Source: Siderastrea radians (Eukaryota; Cnidaria; Anthozoa; Scleractinia; Rhizangiidae). From it: a stretch of 64,000 nt of DNA. Location: NCBI GenBank assembly GCA_964017195.1, contig OZ024898.1:3795482-3859481 (forward strand). The letters run 5' to 3'. Each line of letters begins with the position of its first letter. Position 1 is the first letter of the stretch. Positions 1 through 12,000 of the stretch are shown piece after piece. The notes beneath the pieces are model-generated. The model saw only the letters and a program-made list of their open reading frames with translations, was not told the origin of the DNA and searched no databases. A program made the position numbers and the translations under genes.

Positions 1-1482
1 AAGTAATGAGAGCTTCTACGTTTTTAGGTCAAAACTGGGCTGAAATTAAAAGCAAGCACCGTTTTTTTTCTCATGAAACGCTCCTACAATACCAAGGGGA
101 AGACATCAAGTTATTTTCTCAAAGGGAGAACTAACTATAAGTTTCCACGACACGAAGGATGAACTTGAAACTATTGGTCAATTCTTTCGATTTACACCCC
201 ATTCCCTTCCAGGACATACATAGCAAATGACACTTAATTATTGTTTCAGAATATTAGTAGAGTAATTTTAAACAAAACCGAGGCATTATTTTTGTGTTTC
301 CTTTAATTTCAATGTCTTTTATACTTATAACAGGTGACAAAGTCTCTTTAATAAAAGTTGCCAAATTATGACAAAAATCTTTCCTACACAATCTATCATA
401 TGGATGGCTAGTTTCCCAGCCCGCCCCACAGACGTTTTAAGGGGATGCCGTATTACCCTCCTTCACAGACTCAAGAGGTCCCTCAAATCGTGGTTAAGAT
501 TGGTGAGAGGTCAGTGGTTGTACTCGTTGGTGTAGAGGTCTAGGGCTAGGGTCCTAGTTACTGCATTTATCAGTGCTGTGTTCGAATCGCAGACTTGCCA
601 TTATAGAATTTCTTTTTTTAATCAAATTAAAAAGTTACTACAGACGTAAATCTCGTTTGGGAGACGTCCTTGGCCGTAGCTAGAAAAAAAATATGACTGA
701 GGCAATGTCCTTGGTTTAATTCTCTTCCTAGGTATTTAGGGTGTTAAACGAAAAAAGTGACCGAGAAATCGAAACTAATGACTGAGGCAAGTGCCTCGGT
801 TTGCCTCATACTGGTTACGGCCCTGACGTCAATTTCGTTCTGAAGGCCTTTCGACGGATTTTATTGAGTGCTGACTAAGAAGGGTACGGTTCCCTGATTT
901 TTCCCATCAAGTGCCTACTGTTAAGATTACCTCGAATTACTTGTTATTGAATTGACGTCAAACGACCGTCTGTAACCAGAGTTGCGTGACGGCTAATGGT
1001 TTTGCTTTCAAGTCTTGTGACTTGTAGGCCATAAACATTAAAAATTGCTAAGAAGTATTAAGATAATTACTTATATTAATGTAAGATTTATTTAGGACTG
1101 AAATGGTGCTAACGTGAAAGTAAAAAATGGTGATGTCGAGGCTGCAGCTGGGGTGGAAGCTATTGTGTTGCAAATGATGTATTCAAACCAGTTCCAAGAA
1201 ATCCCTGATTTAATTAAGCGAATTCGGGGAAATTGAATATCAGGACCGGCAAATTGATAGGTTTTCATGGCCCCAAACCAATAATTCCTATTATTATACA
1301 TTATCATTAATTTTACTGTAAAGCCTCAGTGAGTTTCACGTAAGTTTCTTGTGCCTCGCTCATAATTTTTGCATCCAGAAAGCTGTCAGCCTCGCTTATA
1401 ATCGTGACGCTGTTTGTGTTCATTTACGTTTGCATAAATTTAATACCGTGTGGGTTCCAAAGTCACTGCATCGGAACACAAT
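1..1482. other. Intergenic region and 5' flank of the first NLR-like gene
   Basis: No coding exon is recognisable here. The stretch is AT-rich and holds one tRNA-derived SINE-like head near 519-600. Bases about 1320-1482 resemble the DNA just upstream of the third, broken gene copy (about 30120-30295), for example a shared 'cctcgctta' stretch, so they probably contain the promoter and 5' UTR of the gene that starts at 1483. No TATA box could be assigned with confidence. Confidence 0.5.
519..600 (+). repeat. tRNA-derived SINE-like head
   Basis: An A-box-like block (TGGTGTAGAGG, about 527-537) is followed about 40 bp later by a near-perfect B box (GTGTTCGAATCGC, 578-590). This is the internal RNA polymerase III promoter layout of a tRNA or tRNA-derived SINE. 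The arms do not pair into a full cloverleaf, so a SINE head is more likely than a working tRNA. The 3' end of the element was not determined. Confidence 0.4.
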
Positions 1483-4400
1483 ATGGCGTCGCCAAAATCC
1501 CTTCAAACCGACTCGGCGCTTCAAGATATACCTCCGCATTTAGACAATCTGTTGAGAGCTGTGTCGGGCGAACTGGAGACTGCAGAACTTGAAAGTGTAG
1601 TAAAATCCATAAAGAACACTCTCAAGGGGACCTTCGAAATGCAACACGATCAAGATTTGTATTCATGTCTTCTTCTATTTGCAAACCAAGGGCTTTTGTC
1701 TGGTGAAAATTTGACGCTGTTGGAGAAGTTTGTTGCTCCTAAGGCGACCAAGAAGGGCGAAATCAAGCAGCGAATCGAAACCTTCAAACGAAGCCGTCTT
1801 CAGGTAGGTTTTGCGTAGCTCTCTGAACTTAGAATAATGACAAGACCAGCAAGTGCAGAGAGTCTCTAGCGTTACTACCGTAACGATGGCGTTCTACATA
1901 GTACGTATAAAGCTATTTATATAATTTGCGAGTTGAGAGACTGTCAGCAGAGGTTTCATTAATACCACTACAAAATTAACAAACAAGCATATGGTATTTT
2001 CGAGACGTAAAAAATTGGGAGAAATATTAACTTCCGTGTGTCTGAAAAATGTACTAGAAGCAAAGTACTTTAAAAGAAGCCACCTTTAGCTTAGTGGGGC
2101 ATTTATAATTATTGTCACTTTGGAAACACACTGTTGAAACATCAGAAACATTCCTTGTTTTGAAAATCGTAAAAACCATCTACGCTGGAAACAATCTGTT
2201 TAGAAGAATGTAACAATAGTCACTGCGTTAAAACAATGACTTAAATTTCGACATGTGTTCTAAAACGTATAGCAAGGTGGTCAACGTATGGTCACTTATC
2301 AGGGGTACCCAACGATAAAATTATGCAACAGACAATTTCGGGAACAAAATCTTTTACTCCGAATTTCCGAGCTGTTGTTGACTTTTCCAAAATGCTAGCT
2401 GACCTCATTTCTCAATCTAGGGGACATATTTGTCCCTTGGAAAACAATAAAAATTAATTACTATCGAAGAAAACTCTAGTTTTTTATCACAATTAAATCC
2501 GAAAATCTCGGGCGATTTAGGCCTTCCGAAGAGAAATTCCGCTAAAACGAGGCGTTGGTTGCTCCTGACTCACGATCATGATGATACACTACTCAACCAC
2601 GGTTTTAAGTCATCCGACTCACTCACATTGGCCTTGCATATTATGACTAACTTAAATGACACAACAAGCCAAAATCTACTTTAAAACCGTTCTGGGAATG
2701 TTAATATCTTGATTGTCAATAAACACCACAAGAATCTTGAGCCATCTGACAGTTTCGAATACAGCATGGAAAGGCAAGACCAAGGATTGTGTTCATCTTT
2801 GTAAAACCAAGTTTTGGTTTATTACAAGATAGTGATAAATACAGTCATTTGAAGAAATGTCATGAGTAGGCAACTCATATACCAAAATATTTTAAGGCAG
2901 ATTTACAGGTGAAGAAATTACTTAAAGAAAAAGGTCTAATTCGCTGAAGCTTCTAGTCCTTCATTAATTTTTGGTTTTAAATGCTTGATATAGGAAGCCT
3001 CAAGGAACGCTAGCTCGCGCTAGTTGCGAACAATTGCCATTGCGGTCAATGATCGTATACTTAATGTAAACAGCATTGTAAATGTGTTCTTTAAGACTAG
3101 CACGAGTACGAGTTAGTCTTACACATGTACGCTTTAGTCTTTTAAGAACACATTTACAGTGCTGTTCACGCTAATTGATATACAGATTTAGCCAAGCCCT
3201 GCAGAACCGACAACAAAGATGAAGTCGTCGAAGGCAAATCTAGTAACTTCAACTTTTTACCTTCCACCAAAAAGACAAGTGAACTTTTCTTTCCATTTAC
3301 AGATATTTCATATTTTTCTCAAGTTCTAAACTTCACTTCTGTCGAACTGAATCGTTTTGCTAAACAAGGTACGTTTTCACAAAAAACCCTCTTTTTCAAA
3401 GGCGACGGTGGTCATGCAATTTCCCGCCAAGAAAAACGCCGGTTGCCAAAAAGCATCGCGCGATTTCCCGCCAAGAAAAGATGGCATTCTCCACCCCCCG
3501 TCGGGTTGTCTTGGGACTCCCCCCCCCCCCCTCTCCCAGAGTCTGTGCGGACGGGCGGGCGTACGCTGACGTCACAACCAAAATTTCTCGGATCGACTAA
3601 ATTTGCTTAGCAATGGTGCCCCGCTGGCGCGCTAGCGCGCGGGCTCCCCTATAAGATCATTAACCTCGATAACAATTGTTTACAATCAGCGTTCCTTCAG
3701 ACTTTCTATGTCAAAAGTTTAAAGCCAGTTATTAATGAAGGACTCGGCGTGGCCGAGTGGTAAGGGTGCTGGACTGAGCACTTGCATTTGTTTCACGGTA
3801 GTCCCGTGTTCAAATCCTCAGCCACGCTTGTAAATAGCCAACTGGTATGCCTCCCACCAGTTGGGGTTTTTAAAACGTTTATGTTCCATTTATCATGTTT
3901 CTTTCGCTTATTTACATTGTCCCCAATTAACACTCAAATAATTTTAACCCTAATGCCAAGTATTAAAGCCAAGTATTAATGAAGAGAATTAGACCTTTTG
4001 CTCAAAATAATCGTAATTTCTTCACTTGTAAATCTGCCTAATGACCGTTGGTATAAGCTGCCTACTTATTAAATTTTTTCACATGACTTTGACTCTGGAA
4101 TAGAGCCGAAATACTGCATATTTATCACTACCTAGTAATAAAACAAAACTTGGTTTCACAAAGATGATCACAATTCTCGGTCTCGGCTTTTTCTTGCAAT
4201 AAACGGCCCCCGCAACAAACTTGCAAGTGCCCTCTTCCTCAATAGGACTGGATCACTGTGTCGCACTGTTTACGGTTTAGACCTGTTATTTGACAACGTT
4301 TTTCCATTCAGATGTATATTCAGATGATGTGAACGCGTATTCCCGTTATCAATCCGCGAAACCAAAACAAATGTTCCCAGCCTCAGTCAAACTCGTGTTG

Positions 4401-7400
4401 CTTTAGTGAACTTCCTTAATCTGAAAACCATTCACTAGAAATTTAGTTACGTCGACATAAATTTAAGGCTGATATGTAAAACTTTGTCAACAGGAGGACA
4501 AGCCACGAGAGGAACTAAAGGGAAGAGGTGGCGACCTGGAAGACATTATGACAAAGCTAAGTGGGACGAAGCCCATGCTTAATTTATATGGATCAAGCGG
4601 GATTGGAAAAACAACGCTTGGCAAGGAAATTTGCCTGAAGTGGCCAGGAAAGCATATTTCTGTCGACTTAAGAGAGGTAACGGAGATGAAAGACGTCTAC
4701 TTTCACGTAATGCTTGCACTTGACACCGAGAGAACAGTCATAAGATATGACGAAAATCCAGTCATCGAACAACTGCAAAAGTTGTTAAAGGAAGGAACAG
4801 GCGATGTCTTGCTACTGCTCGACAATGTGGACCAGTTTTCTGGTGGAGATGATGATGTTGCCAAGACCATGAACACCAATTTCATCGGCTTTCTTCACAG
4901 GCTGCTCGACTTCAAGGGTAGCAAAGAAAAGGCACAGTTGAGGGTCCTACTGATATCGAGAAAAATGTTTCAAATAGAAGATGAGAGAAAGAAGAAGAAG
5001 AAGGAAGAGAATGCGTTTTCTCTTGACGAAGCCGTACACTACAAAGAGATTGAGGCTTTGAAGGCAGGGATTTCTACGGAGATTCTTCAAAAGGCCGTTG
5101 GAATTCCCACAATGGAAAGCAACCAAATGGAAAAACTTGTGGAGATATGTAAACGAAAGCCTCTCTTTCTAAATGGAATGGCAGCTATTCTGAGACAAAA
5201 GATAGCTGATGCTGAGTCGCTTCTCGAAACGATTGAACAAGAACTAGTCGATGCCAAACCTGAAGAAATTTCAATCCCATCAGCAGAAAAGGACAAGAAG
5301 GGAGTAGAAGAACAGGAGTATCGTAGTGAAGAAATTGACGAAGGGCAGCGGTCATGCTTGAGAAAGATGTTCTTTCTACTTCCTAGTGACACCCTCAGGC
5401 ACTCCGCCGTGGCTGTATCGTTATTCTGCAGACCATTTACAGTGGAGGCAGCGGCTATTGTTCTCGATGCAGACATACCTGAAGCGATCATCTTTCTGGA
5501 GGGTTTGAGAAACAGTGAGTTGCTGTCTGTTGATCCTGCGGCAAAGGAACTCTTGTACGATATTCACCCTTTAATGAGAAGCTTTCTGAGAAGTGTTGGA
5601 AGCAGCCCTGTTTTTAATCAGGTCTACACGAAAGCCAAACGTAGATTTTGTGATCTCTACATGACGAAGATGAGAGAGATCTCTACAATGTTGGACAAGG
5701 ACTATATGAATGTGTTTGAGCGGTTTGATCTCGATAAACCCAACTTTGAACTTGCTTTGGACATTTCATTTACGGCAGATTACCTCAACGTCCCTAAGGA
5801 ATACGAAGAAAGCGTCATGATTTGTCACCTGTTTGACGCTATGATCGATCAGAGGCAAAGACGAAAGATATTTAAAACGTGGGCAGATATAGCCGTGGAA
5901 GATGGAAAAGAAGGTAAAAACAAGCAAAATGGTGTTTACCATACGGCATCTTTGTTCATCACCCAGAGAAATTTCACAACTCGTTTCAATTTCGCCCAAT
6001 TCCGGCATCCTTACTCCCAGCTGACTATTCCTGATCTCTCATTGTTGTTGTATTGCTCCAAACCTTGGAGGCCAGCAGCCGTCGTGTAGTGCATGCTGCG
6101 GTGGATTGAAATTGAAAATAAGTTTTCAAGTACCCCATCTCGTCGGAAGGAAAGATTGCTCGGAGTTTGGCTTCCAGGGACGAAGAGAGACGTCTTACGG
6201 ATGGCTGACGTCTGTATTGCATGTTATCCTCTCCACTTAATTAAGTCTGCTTTTAAAATATGTCATGGGTTCCTTCCTTTTTTTAGGTTCTCTATTCCGT
6301 GCAGAGATGAGATGTCAAGAAGCACTGCAAGTTCTGGGTCTCCAAGGATGGAAGAATGCAATGGAAATCCTGAGGATAGCAGAGGATTCGCTGAAGACAG
6401 TTCACGACGAGTTGAAAAGCGGTGACCATTATAAACTAACCAGAGGTTCGTACTTGTTTGTCGAAGGAGAAATTTGCTACAGGGCAGGAAATACACCAAA
6501 AGCTCTTAAAGTCTTGTTTCATTCTCTTGAGATAGCGGAAGAGCTCTTAAAAAGCCACACTAGCACGACGAGATGTTTAAATGCGATTGGAAACTGTTAT
6601 AACAAGCTTGGCAACGTTACGCAAGCATTGAAGTTTTACAAAAGGGCTTTGGAAATGAGAAAGGAGCTCTCAGGCTCAAATAATCATTTAGATCTTCCAC
6701 TTTTCAAAGGCCAAGTAGGAACAGTTTATGAAGGTCAGAAGCAGTATGACAAGGCTATCGAGTGCTATCAAGAAGCCTTAGAGCTCTCTAAGGAACTAAA
6801 ACGTTCAGGAATCCTACGTTTGGCACTCTTTCACAGAAATATTGCCAATGTTTACGCGTGGCAAAAGGAGTTTAAAAAAGCTTACAAATCAGCGATGCCT
6901 GGTTACGAGATCAGAAAAGACATTTTGGGCAACCATCCTCACACGGCAAGGAGTGCTTTCCAATTGGGATTGATTTGCAGTTCCCTTGAGGAATTTGATG
7001 AAGCTGAAGATTTTTTAGCTGAAGCATGGAGTATCGAGAAATCTCTGGGAAATGCCAACCACAGTGAAGTGAGAGACAGGATCGTGCAGAGCTACGAGGA
7101 TATCCTCAGGGGAAACAGCAGGAAAGAGTTCCAGAAAGAAGCTTTGGAATTTTATCTACGAATCTGGGAGGAAGAAAAAGAATTCTCCTATGCCAACAGA
7201 GCTATCATCGACGAGATAAACGCACGGCTTAGCACCTCTGGAGACAGGAAAATGATTAAGAAGTATAATACCGAAGCCTTAAGGTTTTATGAAATGGCTT
7301 GGAATTCTCCAGACCTTCAAGAGTTGCCCCAAAATCAAAGGGAAGATATTCTACAAACGATCTTGTACCTATCCAAGACACTTCGTGAGAAAGAACTTCA

Positions 7401-8317
7401 CAAGAAATATCAAATCGAAGCGTTTGCCTTTTACGAAAAACAGTGGAAAGAACAGACAGCAATAACAACACAGGACAAAAAAGACATTCTCTACACGCTT
7501 AAAGACCTGGCGAAGAAACTAGGTGAGGAAGTAAAGGGAGAGAAATACAAGACATTATACGAGGTGAGAATGGTAATCAATCTTTCAAATGTTAAAAAGG
7601 CGACCTTATGTTTACCTCGCGGCAAGTATTTCAGTACGGCAACTAAAAACGAACGGATGCAAACGAAAGCACAAACAAAAACAAGAAAACATTCTGATCC
7701 TAAAGCTTGTGCTTGTGTTGGTACAGTATCTTTTGCGTCACTGTAAAAAAAAGCAATCGTTTTGGTTCTGGTAACGCTTACGCTTTGTTTGCGGCCCCTT
7801 TAGCTCAAGCTAAGCTTCCGGTTATTGCTGGAATTGAAAAATCTTCTCCTCTAACAACTCAAGGCAAACATGCTGATCAAATTGTCATGACCAAGATACA
7901 TATTGCTGTGATTGGTTGGAGCAGAAGATTCTTGAAGTATTAATCGGACGCTTTAGCTTGTGGTTATGTCTTCGGTTTGTTTAAAGGTGCTTTTGAAAAG
8001 TGGACGCAAGCTAGGCGTTTGAGTATTGTTTTCCAAAATCCTCACTAAAGGGAATATTATTTTCCATCTATAAAACTTTCAACACAGCTGATTGCTGAAT
8101 TTGAATTGGAAATTATTTACAGGAATTAGAGCGTGGGTCGCTTTCTCTGCGACCGAATCTGGAGTATTCTTCTACGCCGAGGACAACAGCAACAACAAAG
8201 ATGGTTTTCTGTAAAGGTACTACAGTTACTACTGATAGTGTTCTTCACTGTGATGAGAAAATTAGAGGAATGTACCACCTGAAATACTATAACAGAATCG
8301 ATAAAGTACTTGTCTAA
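1483..8317 (+). CDS. DED-NB-ARC-TPR receptor (NLR-like STAND ATPase), copy 1
   Basis: Four exons join in frame: 1483-1803, 4494-5913, 6287-7563 and 8123-8317 (phases 0, 1, 0), giving about 1070 aa. Exon 1 encodes a death effector domain (residues about 8-85) and opens with ATGGCGTCG. Exon 2 carries the NB-ARC ATPase: P-loop GSSGIGKT at residues 140-147, Walker B VLLLLDNVD at 212-220, a LLISRK strand near 260, a KPLFLNG block standing in for the GLPLA motif at about 329-335, and an IHPLMR motif near 464 in the MHD position. Exon 3 encodes TPR repeats (about 7-8 helix pairs) that likely form the sensor arm. The family assembles nucleotide-driven oligomers and recruits partners through the death fold, in innate immunity or apoptosis; that role is inferred. 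The terminal exon begins ELERG, matching ELQRG in copy 2, but runs 64 codons instead of 12. Exon 2 is 13 codons longer than in copy 2. The last exon is the least certain part. Confidence 0.88.
3053..3184. repeat. Foldback (inverted-repeat) element in intron 1 of copy 1
   Basis: Two arms of about 40 bp face each other. The left arm (about 3068-3102) contains AAATGTGTTCTTTAAGACTA and the right arm (about 3134-3172) contains its near reverse complement, with the outer ends also roughly matching (GTATAC ... GTATAC-like). It looks like a short MITE or hairpin element with no coding capacity. Confidence 0.55.
3741..3975 (+). repeat. tRNA-derived SINE (intron 1 of copy 1)
   Basis: The head has a canonical A box (TGGCCGAGTGG, 3750-3760) and a B box (GTGTTCAAATCC, 3806-3817), reminiscent of a Leu/Ser-type tRNA. 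It is followed by a non-tRNA body with a short hairpin (ACTGGTATGCCTCCCACCAGT) and an AT-rich tail. The acceptor and T stems do not pair properly, so this is a tRNA-derived SINE copy and not a functional tRNA. The 3' boundary is approximate. Confidence 0.6.
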
Positions 8318-8354
8318 TTACGCACGGTGTCAGTCACTTATAATTCAATTTCTG

Positions 8355-8530
8355 CTCACTGGTCTCCATACATTTCATTGACTACTAATTGGGAGAACTT
8401 GTTAAGACATCAAGACAATTCATCTTTGCTGATCATTTCCCCAATTCTCATGACCTTTATGTGTTATAATGCACTGATATGACGAGGAGAAATTTGATGC
8501 TGATCACTATTGGGGCTTCAAGGATTAAAA
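8355..8530 (+). repeat. Short MITE, family A (copy 1 of 5)
   Basis: This stretch shares its body with 22736-22946, 29489-29705, 50615-50819 and 55854-56054. The shared parts include TCTCCATACATTT, a block around TGATCATTTCC with 'ATTCTCATG', and a right end ending GATGCTGATCACTATTGGGGCTT. It lies just after the terminal exon of the DED-NB-ARC-TPR gene. The ends are degenerate here. Confidence 0.6.
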
Positions 8531-9054
8531 ACGGAAAGATGTGATTCTTTTGGCAATATGGTTCAATGAGACGTATTTTTTTAATCTTGATGGTTTGTTG
8601 TAAAATTTTTTGTATCCTCACCCACTCACAAAAGTTATATCAACATTGGACACATTTACCTAGACTGTCCGTTTTAAGAACATAAGAAGTGTTCGGTGAT
8701 GTTCATTTGGGATTCTTTCTGTTTTGGGGGAAAGCAGTCTAGTGTTGCAGAGTAAGAGCAAGGTTTAATTTCAGAGTAAGGTCCCAAAAGTATTCACTCG
8801 TATGGCTTCTTTAAAGATTCTAGCTAGACTCAGCTTCGAACGTGGGGGAAGTGTTGACTAACGCTGTGTACTGTTACACATTCTGAGTAACACGTCAAAA
8901 GACATGCTTGCATCAACCGATTGAAAATTGTTAAAACTGAGACTATGCTTTGTCCTTTCTCTGGAACTTTATTTGATATGTTCCTCTTTACACACTAGAA
9001 GCCAAGGAGTTGCTTACGTACAGACCTGGCAATGGTGGTAGCGGAGGTGATAGA

Positions 9055-12000
9055 ATGGATAATGGCAGCAACAAAGGCTACGTCGAATGGTCAGGAACAG
9101 GACAATGTCAAGTGAGGGGTTACAAAATGAAACACGATTCAGAGGAAACATCAACAAACGAGTGAGTAAACTTAGATTTCATCTATTGAGCTTGAACTAT
9201 GGAGGGTTCGTTTGGTTTTTGGTTCCTTCCTTGATTTTTCTACATCATGACGATGAACCCTTAAGAAACCCTCGATCAAATCACGCACGATGAATTCACA
9301 ATTCCTATACCTATTTTCTGCAATTCCCTTTGCTTTTGGATACTTTTCAAGCCCAAAACCTGGTGAAGCAATCATGAGTAAACTCCCAGCTTACCAAGAT
9401 CCACGGAGGGCTACGTCACGACTACACTGAGTGCCCTCGGAGTGTAACCAAAGTCACCACTCACCAGAATCACCCTGGATACTTGAGACGTGTAATTCGT
9501 TATTCTTCTCTCCTTAGGGGTCCCACAATGGAAGAAGGAGATTCATTAGAAAACCACGAGGAACCTGCTCCGATTAGCTCTTTTCTGCTTGAAAAGGTAA
9601 GCAATTGTAATTTTCTATATCGTGTGACCTTCACTTAATTACTTGGACGTCTTTCCATTTACAACTGTTAGTACATAATATGCAACGATAATGTCTTGCC
9701 ATGCAGTTACTTGAGGTTTCAACATGATAAATCAATTAATGCCCATCTTTGTAACTTCCTAGTAAATGTCTTAATCGGAAATCAACAAAGATACATGCTG
9801 AATATTGGCAGGAGAAGTGTTCTTGAAATTGGTGGTAAACGTTCAAAAAATGTGATCTGAATTTTAGGGAAAGAATCGGCAACGGACGACCAATTTTGGC
9901 GACGAAATTGATTGGGCCATCACGTATAGAGTCATTAATCACGTGTAGGGCTCATTAATTCATAAAAGTATGCTTATTGTAAAATATCATCGTTATCATG
10001 AGGAAATGTTTTTCTTGCAGGTTAGACCAGCAAGCCCTAAGTGTCTACAGAGTGGGCCATTGGACGGAGGAGGTAAAAAACGAAACCCCGAATTTCCCAT
10101 TCATTTCGATTCTATCATAAACCTCTTAAGGGTCTCTCTAATTAATCAGTCAAAACTGTATTGCATTCTATACCCAAAGGCATCTCTCCTGGGAACACTG
10201 AGGAAAGCTCACTTTTGACGAAGAGGAACACTGCATCCAACATCATAACCAGGAAAGGTGGTGTGGTAACTGGGGAGGATGTCAAACTGGTGTTCCCTCC
10301 TGGAGCTGTCGAAAGTCCTTTACATGTAACTTTAACATTGGAGAATCCCTCTAGGTACTGTGGTCTAATAGCTCAAAAGGATCTTGAAAATGATGTGAAG
10401 TTTTGTGCACCCATCATCAATCTTCAACCGAGCTGTCACGTCTTCAAGAAACCTGTAACGCTGACAACCAAGTTGAAACTCGGGAACTTCAATTTTGACG
10501 ATGTCCTCATTTTGCATGGCACAGAAACTAGAAATGGCCAGATCATCTGGCAAGATATCAGTCATAATTCAAAGATTAATGAGAAAAATTCAGAGGTGAA
10601 CATAGAGACCGAACGATTCTCAGTTATTTGGACTTTGTTAAGATTGACTGCGATCCGCACTAAAGATATTATATGCAGATTCAACTTGCTGGCGTTCGAC
10701 TTCACAATGTCAGTGTTATTTAACGAGGTATCGAACCCCAACGAGCTTGCCTTACTGTTCGTGAGCAAAGACGTCCACTGTGAACAATTTTACAGAGAGC
10801 ACCATACGTCTGAATTGGTACGACTCAAAGATGTAGGATTCAGAGAGCTACATGTGCATTCCATTGGTGGACAAGAAGAAAGGCGCATCTACAATCATGA
10901 AGACCTCCGAGTTTCTGTTTGTCTTGGGGAGGACTACAAACTCGCGAACATTCAACACGACTTCGCTGTAGAATCCTATCTTTGGTGGAACCCGGGACAT
11001 GTCATCAAGCTTCCACTGGAAAGAACGAAAGATGTTAGAATACTGTGCGGGAAAATCCGTGTAAAAGGAAAGTATGGGCATACAAGCCAGAGACAGTTCT
11101 GTGAATTAGGTGAGTACGGTAACTTTGGTACAATCAACGTAATGTTAATGATGATGATGATGATGATGATGGTGATGATGAATGATGATGATGATGACGA
11201 CGACGACGCCGTTTGATACTTTCTTGATGGCTGATTTGGCTGATGTTGGAGCTGTTGAGTCTGCCACAACATGCACGTCCAGGGGTATTCCTTGAGTACA
11301 TTTCCCTCTTGCTGTAGTGACACCCGTGGGGTGCTCGAGAGAACCTCACAGTAAAACTAGCAGGATATCTCATCAAAATCGAGAATCTTTCTGTTCAATC
11401 CAAATGAGAAGGCGACTAACTGATTTATCGATAACGACTTGTAATGTGGCCGCTATAAAGCAGTTCTTGGTTCGGTGTAACTGGGCCATTTATGAAATGT
11501 GACGACGGTGTGTGGCGTTATGAATGGTTCAGTGTAAACAGATCAGGGATGTTTCAGGGTACGTCTACGTCTACACATTGCTGCTATTTCATTTAGATTT
11601 GTATATCATTCTGTTACAGATCTGCATGGCTATGTTAGGGGCATATTGGACGTGGAGGGAGCTATTTTTAACCTCATGCCTATCGCTCAAGCGCTCAAGA
11701 TGCCTGAAGAAACACTGGATCAAGTCAAAGAGAAATGGAATGACGAGGACCAACAATTAGACGTAATTCTGCAACACTGGCTCAGGGACAAAGATGTCAT
11801 ACAAGACCTTGCTGCTCTCAGGAAAGACCTTGAGATCTTGAAACTAGAAGGTACGTCGCTGCAAGGTTTTTTCCTTCTTCGCGGAGGTGTGATTGGACTT
11901 GAGATCGGAAGGTTTTTGATTTTAAGCCCAGGTTGTAGCCTTTTTATTGTCCTTTTAGACAAGCTGCTGTACCCTACAACTTATCTCTCCACTACGGTGT

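Noticed and set aside
3741..3830. Functional tRNA-Leu/Ser gene
   Set aside because: A and B boxes are good, but the acceptor and T stems do not pair and a SINE-like body follows.
7564..9161. Reading the TPR gene and the ZU5 gene as one fused protein
   Set aside because: Exon 8123 ends in phase 0 (donor 8216) or makes a TAA when joined from 8210, while exon 8999 needs phase 1 to stay open into the ZU5 exons. An in-frame TGA at 8974 precedes ATG 9055, so two genes fit better.
11142..11216. Poly-Met/poly-Asp extension of the ZU5 protein
   Set aside because: It lies after a strong GTGAGT donor at 11110, and the next exon (11620) continues in phase; it is an intronic microsatellite.
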